From assembly GCA_016934935.1 (NCBI GenBank), contig JAFGRW010000066.1:1-51754 (forward strand): a DNA stretch of 51,754 nt, in the 5' to 3' direction. Positions 1 to 7,855 of the stretch are shown in pieces. The notes beneath the pieces are model-generated. The model ran no database searches. It was not told the origin of the DNA and saw nothing but the letters and a program-made list of their open reading frames with translations. The stretch is from Spirochaetota bacterium. GTDB taxonomy: Bacteria; Spirochaetota; UBA4802; JAFGJZ01. A program made the translations under genes and the position numbers. How positions within the stretch are numbered: position 1 is the first letter of the stretch; every line of letters starts with the position of its first letter.

Positions 1-49
1 TATCACAAAGGCATAGAATTCAGGTTTTAAAATGGTTTTCGCTAGATAA

Positions 50-65
50 GTGGATTGTTAGCCAC
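50..65 (+). repeat. 16-nt hairpin repeat, copy 1
   Basis: The sequence GTGGATTGTTAGCCAC forms a 4-bp stem (GTGG/CCAC) around the loop ATTGTTAG. The inner 14 bases recur exactly at 91-106, 885-900 (inverted) and 51286-51301. It lies in the gene-free stretch 1-236, where I see no coding sequence. Confidence 0.7.
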
Positions 66-90
66 AAGAAAGACGGAGTTGACCATTATC

Positions 91-106
91 CTGGATTGTT
101 AGCCAG
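91..106 (+). repeat. 16-nt hairpin repeat, copy 2
   Basis: CTGGATTGTTAGCCAG has the same loop as copy 1, but the closing base pair is C-G instead of G-C, so pairing is kept by a compensatory change. Flanking TTGAC and GTCAA (about 79-83 and 114-118) could extend the stem after an internal loop. Confidence 0.7.
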
Positions 107-236
107 ACAAAAAGTCAATATGCGAGAGTGATTTTAATTGTCAGGCTTAGCTTGCCCTTTTAGGGCTTGCATATTATAAAAGATTTTTGCCTATTGTTAG
201 TTACCTCAATAATCAGATGATTTACTTAACGGCCAG

Positions 237-743
237 CTATCTGCCTGATATCAGCTCCATAATGCGCCTCATGATCTCTGCATGTGCTTTTAAGATCTCT
301 TCTGTATTGATCTTTTCGCCTTTGCCGGGTGAGGCAGTTGTTATCGCATCAATCCTGTCTTTATCCAGAGATAAATTCATCAGGCCGTATGGATTGTTGA
401 ATTTCAAATAGGTTGATAAGTAGATTATTTTGTTCGAGTACTTGTTCTTTTTGATGTAATCGGTAGCGGTTTCATGAGGGCCGAATTTTTCGATTCGTGA
501 AAGTAATACAACAGCGTCGTACAATTCAGCCGGATGTTTCTCTCCGTTAACAATATTGTCTGTTATCACACTTATTTGCCGGCTGTTAAGATCTTCTGTC
601 AGTTTTGATAGCAGCTGTTTTTTTAGATCTGTATCATGATACAAAATAGCCACCTTTGCTTTAGCGTTTTCAACGGCAAATTCTTCTGCAAACATGCTCA
701 GGGTTGATAAGAATATCATAGTTATGGCAAATATCTTTTTCAT
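237..743 (-). CDS. Small exported protein, flavodoxin-like in outline, function unknown
   Basis: A 168-residue protein. I start it at the ATG at 743, which has an AAGGAAG ribosome-binding site just upstream; a longer frame to 818 has no such site. The N-terminus (MKKIFAITMIFLSTLSMFAE) is a typical signal peptide with a cleavage site near Ala19. The mature part has alternating hydrophobic strands (KVAILYHD, AVVLLSR, KIIYLS), as in flavodoxin-like folds, but no family motif I can name. It stands alone and is transcribed away from the gene at 1070. Periplasmic location is inferred from the signal peptide. Confidence 0.65.
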   Translation of the reverse strand: MKKIFAITMIFLSTLSMFAEEFAVENAKAKVAILYHDTDLKKQLLSKLTEDLNSRQISVITDNIVNGEKHPAELYDAVVLLSRIEKFGPHETATDYIKKNKYSNKIIYLSTYLKFNNPYGLMNLSLDKDRIDAITTASPGKGEKINTEEILKAHAEIMRRIMELISGR

Positions 744-1069
744 TTTTATACTTCCTTTTAAAATTGTGAAAGAATCAGCTCTATAATTTAATTGTAATCG
801 ATTTATTAAATACAACATCTACACAGATAAAATGAGCCCTTAAAATAGGGATAGTGGTGTTTTTTTGATAAAATTAAGTACAGGGTGGCTAACAATCCAC
901 TATTCAGCGGGTATAGAAGTGAAAAAAACATAAAAAGTGTTGTTTGGAAAAGGCTGGGTTATTGAAACAGATAAAGGCTGAACCGGAGCAGAATCTTTAT
1001 AAAAACATGCTTGTAAAGAATAAGCTGAGCCTGTTGTTCTGGTTATAAATATATATAGTTGGTACTGTT
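744..1069. other. Intergenic region between divergent genes
   Basis: About 326 bp between two divergent genes, so it should hold both promoters. It contains the inverted copy of the 16-nt hairpin repeat at 885-900. A TATAAA-like element near 1044-1049 could be the -10 box for the gene at 1070, but no convincing -35 box is visible. Nothing else was recognised. Confidence 0.4.
885..900 (-). repeat. 16-nt hairpin repeat, copy 3 (inverted)
   Basis: On the + strand this reads GTGGCTAACAATCCAC, the exact reverse complement of copy 1. It is intergenic, upstream of the gene at 1070. Confidence 0.7.
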
Positions 1070-2161
1070 ATGTTTGGTCCTTTTGGCGACTACGTTATTC
1101 CCTGGTATGGCAGAGAGCTTGACCGTCTCGAATCTTTAATCGTGCGTAATGAAGGCGAACGCAAAGAACTGATCATGCGTGTTCAGGATATGCGTGTTGA
1201 AATCGATGATCTTGCGGATGAAGGTTTCGTCGAATTAAGCAGCCAGTTTGATTTGCATTATAATGCCGGTGTCCGGCTTCAACAATTATACGACACATTT
1301 TATCTGCCGGGTGACAGCGGGATATTGAACCCCCTGCCGCGTGCTGATCGTCTGATTGACTTTTCAGAGGTTACTGATAATGGTTACGGAGAGGCACAGC
1401 CCTTAACTGACTATTTAAAACATCTTGAAAATATTACTTATAATAATGTAAGCGATCAGGTGAGGTATTCTGAGAATTACAGTGCCTGGCGAACAGCTGC
1501 CGGTATAATAATCGATTATCAGCTATTGTTTGCAGAACAGATATTAAGTAAAAAATTTGATACTCTTGTCGCGTTGTTGCGTGATATGCTTCCTCAATAC
1601 CTGATAGCTCGCTGGAAAGACATAAATGTGCTGCCCCTTCCTCTTGGACGCTCATACCTGGACCGTTTTGGCCCTAACTATGAAGCATACGATAATTTAA
1701 CCTGTCCGCTTTATCAGGCTTTAAAAAAAGAGCCAAATGATTTCAACAAAATGTGGAAAGAAGCTGTCAAGTTGACACGTGAACGCAATACCGGGCAAGA
1801 GTGTATGAGAAAAATGGAGCAGGCTTTGCGTAATGAATACTCCTTTCTGCAAAAAGCAGGATCTCTGCTTGTGGTCGAGACAGGTCTTCAGGCGACGATG
1901 CCTCTTTTTCTGGAAAGTGTTTTCGATAATATGGAGTGGTTTATGTTTACGGCCGCTCCATGGCTGCTTGATATTTATCGTGACAGAATTTTCTGTCATC
2001 AGTACTCCATGCTTCGTCCATGTGAAACACTGTTTTGCACCGATAATCTTTTCACTGTCAGTTTTGAAAATGGTAAATGCTTTGCCAGGGAAACACTTAA
2101 CCCACTGATACGTAATCTTGCGTATTGGGAAATAGCTGCCTTGAAGCAGCGCAGTTCATAA
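1070..2161 (+). CDS. Uncharacterised 363-residue protein
   Basis: I do not recognise this family with certainty. The protein is predicted cytoplasmic, with no signal peptide or membrane segment. Residues about 15-55 are charged and helical, possibly a short coiled coil. The C-terminal third is the most conserved-looking part: LLVVETGLQATMPLFLESV, a segment with MFTAAPWLLDIYRDRIF, then CETLF. That region resembles a domain I have seen in hypothetical bacterial proteins, but I cannot attach a function. The ribosome-binding site before the ATG is weak. A membrane protein and polysaccharide-type genes follow 140 bp downstream, so a link to envelope biosynthesis is possible but unproven. Confidence 0.55.
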   Translation: MFGPFGDYVIPWYGRELDRLESLIVRNEGERKELIMRVQDMRVEIDDLADEGFVELSSQFDLHYNAGVRLQQLYDTFYLPGDSGILNPLPRADRLIDFSEVTDNGYGEAQPLTDYLKHLENITYNNVSDQVRYSENYSAWRTAAGIIIDYQLLFAEQILSKKFDTLVALLRDMLPQYLIARWKDINVLPLPLGRSYLDRFGPNYEAYDNLTCPLYQALKKEPNDFNKMWKEAVKLTRERNTGQECMRKMEQALRNEYSFLQKAGSLLVVETGLQATMPLFLESVFDNMEWFMFTAAPWLLDIYRDRIFCHQYSMLRPCETLFCTDNLFTVSFENGKCFARETLNPLIRNLAYWEIAALKQRSS

Positions 2162-2303
2162 TAACCGCTATTTTCGCTTTATCCTCTTTATTTTTATACG
2201 ATTTCATTTTCTTTTCATTCAGAGTTCATACTGTTTTCACAGTCGTTCTTTATTGTTAATAAAAATGTTAAATGAATACCTTAATAAAACAGAGGAGCGA
2301 AAT

Positions 2304-2807
2304 ATGAAATCTAAAAAAAGCGATTTATTGTGGTTATCAATCTGTGTTGCAAATGCTGCTGTTGGTTCAGTTTTGGGAATAGCTTTAGAATTTAACAAAG
2401 CAGCAATGTCTCTTGGAGTAGTTGTATTTGTAATGCTTTTCCTGTGTCTGTCCCGAACCGGTTTTTATAATCGACTAATACAAAATGTCGTTTTGTACCG
2501 TTCAATAATTATGGGATATTTTATTAACGCGCTGCTGTTTCCTTTGCATATCTACTCCGGCTGTGCGGCAGCAATTGTTATTGATAAAAGTGGACGGTTA
2601 TTAGGTTTAAAAAACATTTCCAATACAGATTTTTTTCAAACCTTGCTGATGACCCTTATAACGGGAATATGTCTGAACATAATTGCTGCTTTTGTAATCG
2701 CTATAGTCTATTATCTTCAAAAGTTAACTCTTACCGTTGCGTGGAAAATCTCAGAAAAAGATAACTCAAAATCTGATATTTTAGATGATTGCCGGGTTAT
2801 TGAATAG
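2304..2807 (+). CDS. Small polytopic membrane protein
   Basis: A 167-residue protein starting at the ATG at 2304, preceded by a good GAGGAG site; an earlier in-frame ATG at 2265 lacks one. Four hydrophobic stretches are visible, at about residues 8-28, 33-50, 65-85 and 115-140, so it is an inner-membrane protein with little soluble mass. A charged tail follows the last helix. No family motif was recognised. It ends 10 bp before a sugar transferase and is probably co-transcribed with it, which suggests a role in membrane-linked glycan or lipid-linked saccharide handling. That role is inferred from position only. Confidence 0.6.
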   Translation: MKSKKSDLLWLSICVANAAVGSVLGIALEFNKAAMSLGVVVFVMLFLCLSRTGFYNRLIQNVVLYRSIIMGYFINALLFPLHIYSGCAAAIVIDKSGRLLGLKNISNTDFFQTLLMTLITGICLNIIAAFVIAIVYYLQKLTLTVAWKISEKDNSKSDILDDCRVIE

Positions 2808-2817
2808 AGGTAAGACT

Positions 2818-3366
2818 ATGAAAAGATGTTTTGATATATTTTTCTCCCTGATAGCCCTGCTGGTTTTCGGGGGTCCAATAATTCTTATTTCAATAATGCT
2901 ATCCGTTTATGAAAAGCATCCTGTTGTTTTTAGACAGCAACGAATAGGATTGGATAAAAAACCGTTTGTCATTTTCAAGTTTCAGACAATGGTCAACGGG
3001 GTTCCTACAAAGGTGGGAAGAGTTTTAAGAAAATCGGGTCTGGATGAGATACTTCAATTTGTCAATGTTCTGAAAGGAGACATGAGTATTGTTGGACCGC
3101 TGGCACTGACAGAATTTGACATAAATAGGCTGCAGTGGAATTCCGAATTATATTCACCAAGGTGGAAAGTCAAACCCGGTATAACCGGGTTTGCCCAAAT
3201 CTATGGCGGTCAGAATAAGGATGTGTCATGGTATTGGGACAAGAGATATCTGGATAGTTCAAATATTGTTATGGATTTTGTTATAATCCTCGTATCGTTT
3301 ATTATGAATTTTCTGGGAAAGCGGAGGGTTCGCAATATTATCTGGTTTAATAGGGGGTTGCGTTAA
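2818..3366 (+). CDS. PglC-type polyprenyl-phosphate sugar-1-phosphate transferase
   Basis: A 182-residue bacterial sugar transferase of the small monotopic class, which moves a sugar-1-phosphate from a nucleotide sugar onto undecaprenyl phosphate to begin a glycan. The start at 2818 follows AGAGGTAAG. Visible family features are the N-terminal re-entrant helix after KRCFD, PVVFRQQRIG, FKFQTM, the catalytic Asp-Glu in LRKSGLDEILQF, LKGDMSIVGP, and KPGITGFAQIYGG. Most relatives have an Arg after IVGP; here the sequence is GPLAL. The radical SAM gene begins directly after its stop codon. The target glycan is unknown because no other glycosyltransferase is nearby. Confidence 0.85.
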   Translation: MKRCFDIFFSLIALLVFGGPIILISIMLSVYEKHPVVFRQQRIGLDKKPFVIFKFQTMVNGVPTKVGRVLRKSGLDEILQFVNVLKGDMSIVGPLALTEFDINRLQWNSELYSPRWKVKPGITGFAQIYGGQNKDVSWYWDKRYLDSSNIVMDFVIILVSFIMNFLGKRRVRNIIWFNRGLR

Positions 3367-4788
3367 ATGAAAGTGAAATTGATTTTACCGTCTTTGACAG
3401 AAGCAGGAAGCGCTTTTTGGCGGCCAATTAAATATTCTTTGTTTCCTCCGCTTGGTCTGGCTACATTGGCGGCATTTTTAGATAAAGATGATGAAATTGA
3501 TTTGCAGGATCAGCATGTCGAGAAACTGAATCTTGATGACTCCCCGGATCTGGTCATGATTCAGGTATATATTACAAACGCAAAAAGGGCATATTCAATA
3601 GCAAATCATTATAGAAATAAAGGTGTGTTTGTGATTCTTGGAGGGTTACATGTAACAGCTTTACCTGATGAAGCCGAAAAATACGCGGATTCAATTTTCA
3701 TAGGGCCTGGTGAGCAGACTTTTCCCGAGTTTTTAAATGATTTTAAATCAAAAACTGTAAAAAAAAGGTATTATTCGGGTAGTGGCCGCACAATACAAAA
3801 TTTGCCTCCCGTTCGAAGAGATTTGATTAAGAGGGAAAAATATCTTGTTCCAAACTCACTTGTTCTTTCCCGGGGATGCCCGCACCATTGCGATTTTTGT
3901 TACAAAGACTCATTTTTTAAAGGAGGAATTTCGTTTTATACCCAGCGAGTCGATGAAATACTGACAGAAATATCCCGTTTGCCGGGTAAGCACCTCTATT
4001 TTCTTGATGATCATCTGTTTGGTAACCCCAAACTGATTAGTGAGCTTTTTGAAGGAATGAGAGGCATGAACCGGGTCTTTCAGGGAGCTGCAACAATAAA
4101 ATCAGTGATCGAAGGTGACCTGATTGTTAAGGCGGCAAAGGCCGGCTTAAGAAGTCTTTTTTTAGGTTTTGAAACATTTTCTGCCGAAAATTTAAAGCAG
4201 AGCAATAAATATCAGAATCTTAAACAGAATTATGAGTACGCGGCTAAAAGATTGCACGATTTGGGAATTATGATCAATGGAAGTTTTGTATACGGTTTTG
4301 ACAATGATACTTCAGATGTTTTTAAACGAACAGTCGATTGGGGTATTCAAAATGCTATTACAACAGCTACTTATCATGTATTAACACCTTATCCCGGAAC
4401 AAGGTTTTACAACACAATGCTTGAAGAGGGGCGAATAATCACTAACGACTGGGATATGTATGACACACGTCATGTTGTGTTTAAAACAAAAGGTTTAACG
4501 GCGAACGAGCTTGAAAGCGGATATAAATGGTCGTATAAAGAATTTTATAAATGGAACAGCATTCTCAAAGCTTCACTATCTCATGATACGATGAAACACA
4601 AGATGAAACATCTTCTTTATACAGGTGGTTGGAAAAAGTTCGAAGAAGTTTGGAAGCTGGTAATTAATTGCGGCGGATTGAAAAAAATGCTGCCTTTGCT
4701 TGAATTACTGCTGTGTGAAACCAGTGACAGTAGAGCAGTGAAAGAAGATATATCTGTAAAGAACCTGACTGTAATGAGTAATCAATGA
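3367..4788 (+). CDS. B12-binding radical SAM protein
   Basis: A 473-residue member of the cobalamin-dependent radical SAM superfamily. Residues about 1-130 form the B12-binding Rossmann domain (PPLGLATLAAFL and VILGGLHVTALP are typical). The radical SAM core follows, with its [4Fe-4S] motif in SRGCPHHCDFCYK (Cx3Cx2C). LTPYPGTRFYN is the usual late-barrel segment of this family. Family members methylate unreactive carbons or rearrange substrates; the substrate cannot be read from sequence. The ATG abuts the stop of the sugar transferase, with a G-rich site in its last codons, so the two are probably co-expressed and the target may be a lipid or glycan. Confidence 0.85.
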   Translation: MKVKLILPSLTEAGSAFWRPIKYSLFPPLGLATLAAFLDKDDEIDLQDQHVEKLNLDDSPDLVMIQVYITNAKRAYSIANHYRNKGVFVILGGLHVTALPDEAEKYADSIFIGPGEQTFPEFLNDFKSKTVKKRYYSGSGRTIQNLPPVRRDLIKREKYLVPNSLVLSRGCPHHCDFCYKDSFFKGGISFYTQRVDEILTEISRLPGKHLYFLDDHLFGNPKLISELFEGMRGMNRVFQGAATIKSVIEGDLIVKAAKAGLRSLFLGFETFSAENLKQSNKYQNLKQNYEYAAKRLHDLGIMINGSFVYGFDNDTSDVFKRTVDWGIQNAITTATYHVLTPYPGTRFYNTMLEEGRIITNDWDMYDTRHVVFKTKGLTANELESGYKWSYKEFYKWNSILKASLSHDTMKHKMKHLLYTGGWKKFEEVWKLVINCGGLKKMLPLLELLLCETSDSRAVKEDISVKNLTVMSNQ

Positions 4789-4910
4789 TGGTTAATTTAT
4801 TTTTTTCCGTTTCTTTAGTAATGATAAGGGCATATTGTTCTGATAATAAAACAATAAGGGTTGGGCTTGCTGCAAAAGGTTTATTGGCAAACAATATCAC
4901 AATCAATGTT

Positions 4911-4940
4911 ATCCATGCTTCCTTGTAAGGAAGCATGGAT
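4911..4940. terminator. Bidirectional hairpin between convergent genes
   Basis: A perfect 14-bp inverted repeat (left arm 4911-4924, right arm 4927-4940, two-base loop) lies between the stop of the radical SAM gene (+) and the stop of icd (-). Its position and strength fit a shared transcription terminator. There is no long T run, so Rho-independent function is likely but not certain. Confidence 0.7.
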
Positions 4941-4947
4941 AATAGAA

Positions 4948-6159
4948 TTACATATTAGATACAATTGCGTTAGCGAATTCAGAGCATTTAAGAAGAGTTG
5001 CACCTTCCATCTGTCTCTCAAGGTCGTAAGTAACCTTCTTCTGCGATATGGTCTTTTCCATTGCGCTTACAACAAGATCAGCTGCTTCGCTCCATTTCAT
5101 AAAACGAAGCATCATTTCGCCGGAAAGAATAAGAGAGCCGGGGTTAACCTTGTCCTGCCCTGCGTATTTGGGCGCTGTTCCGTGAGTGGCCTCAAATACG
5201 GCTTCGCTTGCACCAATATTTGCGCCTGGTGCTATACCAAGTCCGCCAACCTGCGCAGCAAGTGCGTCTGATATATAGTCGCCGTTAAGATTAGGTGTTG
5301 CAATTACGTCATAGTCAGTGGGTCTTAAAAGAACCTGTTGAAAGATGGCATCGGCAATACGGTCTTTGACTACCACTTTGCCCTCTGGCTGTTTTCCGTC
5401 ATATTTATCCCAAAGCTCATCCTCAGTGATAACAGTATCAGAAAATTCGGCTTTTACCAGATCATAGCCCCACTGCTTAAAGGCTCCTTCGGTAAATTTC
5501 ATTATATTACCCTTATGCATCAGGGTGACAGATTTTTTTCCATTTTCGATAGCATACTGTATGGCGCTGCGGATAAGGTTTTGTGAATTGGTTCTAGAGA
5601 TAGGCTTGATTCCGATTCCGGAATCTGCAGCAATATTTTTGCCCATCTGGCTGTTGATGAAGTCGATGACCTTTTTGGCATCGTCTGTTCCTTCCTGCCA
5701 TTCGATTCCTGAATACACGTCTTCGATATTCTCCCTGAAAATAACCATATCTGTTCTTTCAGGATTTTTAAGTACAGAGGGTACGCCGCTAAAATAACGT
5801 ACAGGGCGAACACAGGCAAAAAGTTTAAGAACCTGGCGAAGGGCTACGTTAATGCTTCGTATTCCGCCTCCAACCGGTGTTGTTAGAGGTCCCTTTATTG
5901 CAACTTTGTACTCTTTAATAAGATTGACGGTCTCGTCTGGAAGCCATTCACCAGTTTTGTTAAAGGATTTTTCACCGGCAAGAATCTCTTTCCAGTCTAT
6001 TTTCCGGTCTCCGTTATAGGCTTTCTGAACGGCCGCGTCAATTACGATTCGGGTTGCGTTCCAGATATCGGGGCCAATTCCGTCACCTTCAATAAATAAT
6101 ACAACCGGATTGTCAGGAACGGTAATAATTCCCTTTTCCAGTTTTATTTTTTCACCCAT
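4948..6159 (-). CDS. icd: NADP-dependent isocitrate dehydrogenase
   Basis: A 403-residue enzyme of the TCA cycle that oxidises isocitrate to 2-oxoglutarate and CO2 in the cytoplasm. It aligns from end to end with the E. coli-type enzyme: [11 protein letters not shown] near the N-terminus, [13 protein letters not shown] with substrate-binding Ser102 and the following arginines, [16 protein letters not shown], and [18 protein letters not shown]. The Lys-Tyr pair in APKYAG marks the NADP-specific type. Its length is normal. It is monocistronic and divergent from trxB, with promoters presumably in the 216-bp gap; a TATAAT on the - strand near 6231-6236 is a candidate -10 box. Confidence 0.95.
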   Translation of the reverse strand: MGEKIKLEKGIITVPDNPVVLFIEGDGIGPDIWNATRIVIDAAVQKAYNGDRKIDWKEILAGEKSFNKTGEWLPDETVNLIKEYKVAIKGPLTTPVGGGIRSINVALRQVLKLFACVRPVRYFSGVPSVLKNPERTDMVIFRENIEDVYSGIEWQEGTDDAKKVIDFINSQMGKNIAADSGIGIKPISRTNSQNLIRSAIQYAIENGKKSVTLMHKGNIMKFTEGAFKQWGYDLVKAEFSDTVITEDELWDKYDGKQPEGKVVVKDRIADAIFQQVLLRPTDYDVIATPNLNGDYISDALAAQVGGLGIAPGANIGASEAVFEATHGTAPKYAGQDKVNPGSLILSGEMMLRFMKWSEAADLVVSAMEKTISQKKVTYDLERQMEGATLLKCSEFANAIVSNM

Positions 6160-6375
6160 TATTGCTCTCCTTGTGATTATATTTTCGAATATACTGTTTA
6201 AATATTTTGTGGAACATTCATTGCCAAAGCATTATAATAATTGTATCATGGTATAAAAAAGCCCTGTCACGGCAAACGTTTTTTGCCTGTTTGTTGTTGC
6301 AAAAATGACTTGTGTTGTAATGTATGGGCAAGCAGGGTAGGTAATTTGCAGTTTTGCTGATTGGGGAGGTTTTAT

Positions 6376-7299
6376 ATGAATGATCTGATAATTTTGGGAG
6401 CCGGACCGGGCGGCATGAGTGCGGCGATTTATGCTGTTCGATCGGGCCTTAAAACTCTTGTAATAGAAAAGTTTATGCCGGGCGGGCAGGTTCTTAATAC
6501 TGCTGATGTGGAGAACTATCCGGGCTTTGAAGATCCGATTACCGGATATGAGCTTGTAACTGCAATGGAAAAACAGGTGCGGCGTTTGGGTGCCGAGATA
6601 ATTACTGCTGATATTCAGTCCGTAGAACGTGATTCGAAAGAAGATAAAATGATTTGTAAGGATGCTTCGGGAAATGTTTATGAGGCACGTGCGGTTATAG
6701 CCGCTACGGGTTCCCGCTACAAACGATTGGGGGTTCCGGGCGAGAAAGAATATACAGGAAAAGGTGTTTCATACTGTGCGACCTGTGATGGCGCGTTTTT
6801 CCGTGACAAGGTAACGGCTGTTGTGGGCGGAGGTAATACTGCTTTGGATGAAGCCCTGTTTTTGACCAGGTTCGCTTCGAAGGTTTACCTTATCCATCGC
6901 CGTGACAAGTTTCGCGCAAGTCAGATTCTCGTCAACAGAGTCATGGAGCATCCAAAGATAGAAATCGTATTCAATTCTGTTGTGACTTCCGTAAATGGCG
7001 AGAATAAGGTTAATTCCGCTACTTTAAAGGATACAGTGGATGGTTCCGGGAGAGATTTGACAATTGATGGGATTTTTATATTTGTAGGTTATAATCCTGT
7101 AACGGAAATGCTGCCGGATTCCATAAAAGACGAGTGGAAAGCTATTAAAACTGATATTAATATGGGTACCTCAATACCGGGACTTTACGCGGCTGGCGAT
7201 ATCAGAGCAACATCGCGTAAGCAGATTATTACAGCGGCGGCCGACGGAGCAACCGCAGCGATGGCTGCTTACGAGTACATAACACATGAGGAACTTTAA
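6376..7299 (+). CDS. trxB: Thioredoxin reductase
   Basis: A 307-residue low-molecular-weight flavoprotein that uses NADPH to reduce thioredoxin. I start it at the ATG at 6376, seven bases after a strong GGGGAGG; the TTG at 6361 lies upstream of that site. Visible features are the FAD-binding GAGPGGMSAA at the N-terminus, the redox-active CATC (Cys134 and Cys137) in SYCATCDGAFF, the NADPH-binding GGGNTALDEA, and the C-terminal FAD motif in YAAGDIRA. Its length is usual for the family. A receiver-domain gene follows 42 bp later in the same direction. Confidence 0.95.
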   Translation: MNDLIILGAGPGGMSAAIYAVRSGLKTLVIEKFMPGGQVLNTADVENYPGFEDPITGYELVTAMEKQVRRLGAEIITADIQSVERDSKEDKMICKDASGNVYEARAVIAATGSRYKRLGVPGEKEYTGKGVSYCATCDGAFFRDKVTAVVGGGNTALDEALFLTRFASKVYLIHRRDKFRASQILVNRVMEHPKIEIVFNSVVTSVNGENKVNSATLKDTVDGSGRDLTIDGIFIFVGYNPVTEMLPDSIKDEWKAIKTDINMGTSIPGLYAAGDIRATSRKQIITAAADGATAAMAAYEYITHEEL

Positions 7300-7341
7300 T
7301 GTGTTAGTATTACAAAGGTCTGCGAACCCGGAGATGATACT

Positions 7342-7710
7342 ATGAGTCGAATAATGATTGTGGAAGATGAAGTTATCTTGACCATGGCAATACAACAGAC
7401 GCTTGAGAGTGCTGGTTTCGAGGTAACTCTGCCGGTTCTTTCAGGAGAAGAGGCTATTTCGCGCGTTCAGTCTGATAAACCTGATCTTATTGTTATGGAT
7501 GTTACACTTCAGGGTGAGCTTGACGGGATTGAAACAACAGAGCTTATTTTACAAAAGCATGATATACCGGTGATTATTACGACAGCTCATTCGGATCCTT
7601 CTATGACCGATCGTATCAGCAAGTGTGGCAGTAGAGGATTTCTTCTTAAACCTGTGAATTTCAAAGAGATGGTGGGGTTAATACGCGATATTCTTGACAA
7701 TAAAGAATAG
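7342..7710 (+). CDS. Stand-alone response-regulator receiver protein
   Basis: A 122-residue single receiver domain of the CheY type with no output domain. The acidic pocket (Glu8, Asp9), phosphoacceptor Asp53, switch Thr80/Thr81 and Lys103 are all present. Such proteins pass a phosphoryl signal by protein-protein contact. The sequence around the phosphoacceptor (MDVTLQGELDGIE) resembles receivers partnered with hybrid kinases, but no histidine kinase lies in this window. It starts 42 bp after trxB behind a GGAGATGAT site. A gap of about 100 bp separates it from the next gene, so the partner is unknown. Confidence 0.85.
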   Translation: MSRIMIVEDEVILTMAIQQTLESAGFEVTLPVLSGEEAISRVQSDKPDLIVMDVTLQGELDGIETTELILQKHDIPVIITTAHSDPSMTDRISKCGSRGFLLKPVNFKEMVGLIRDILDNKE

Positions 7711-7855
7711 GATTTTTTTAACCGACAATCAAAAAAGTAATGTATAATTGATAATTACTTAAAGGTTTTTTTGATTTGGGTTGAAGATAATCATGTAATA
7801 TCGGGTTAAATAAATGACTGGCAGTGTTAATGTACATAGCAGAGGGTCACTTTTA

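Noticed and set aside
4861..5271. Open frame opposite icd
   Set aside because: It lies on the complementary strand of a highly conserved enzyme and has no protein-like features; it is a shadow frame.
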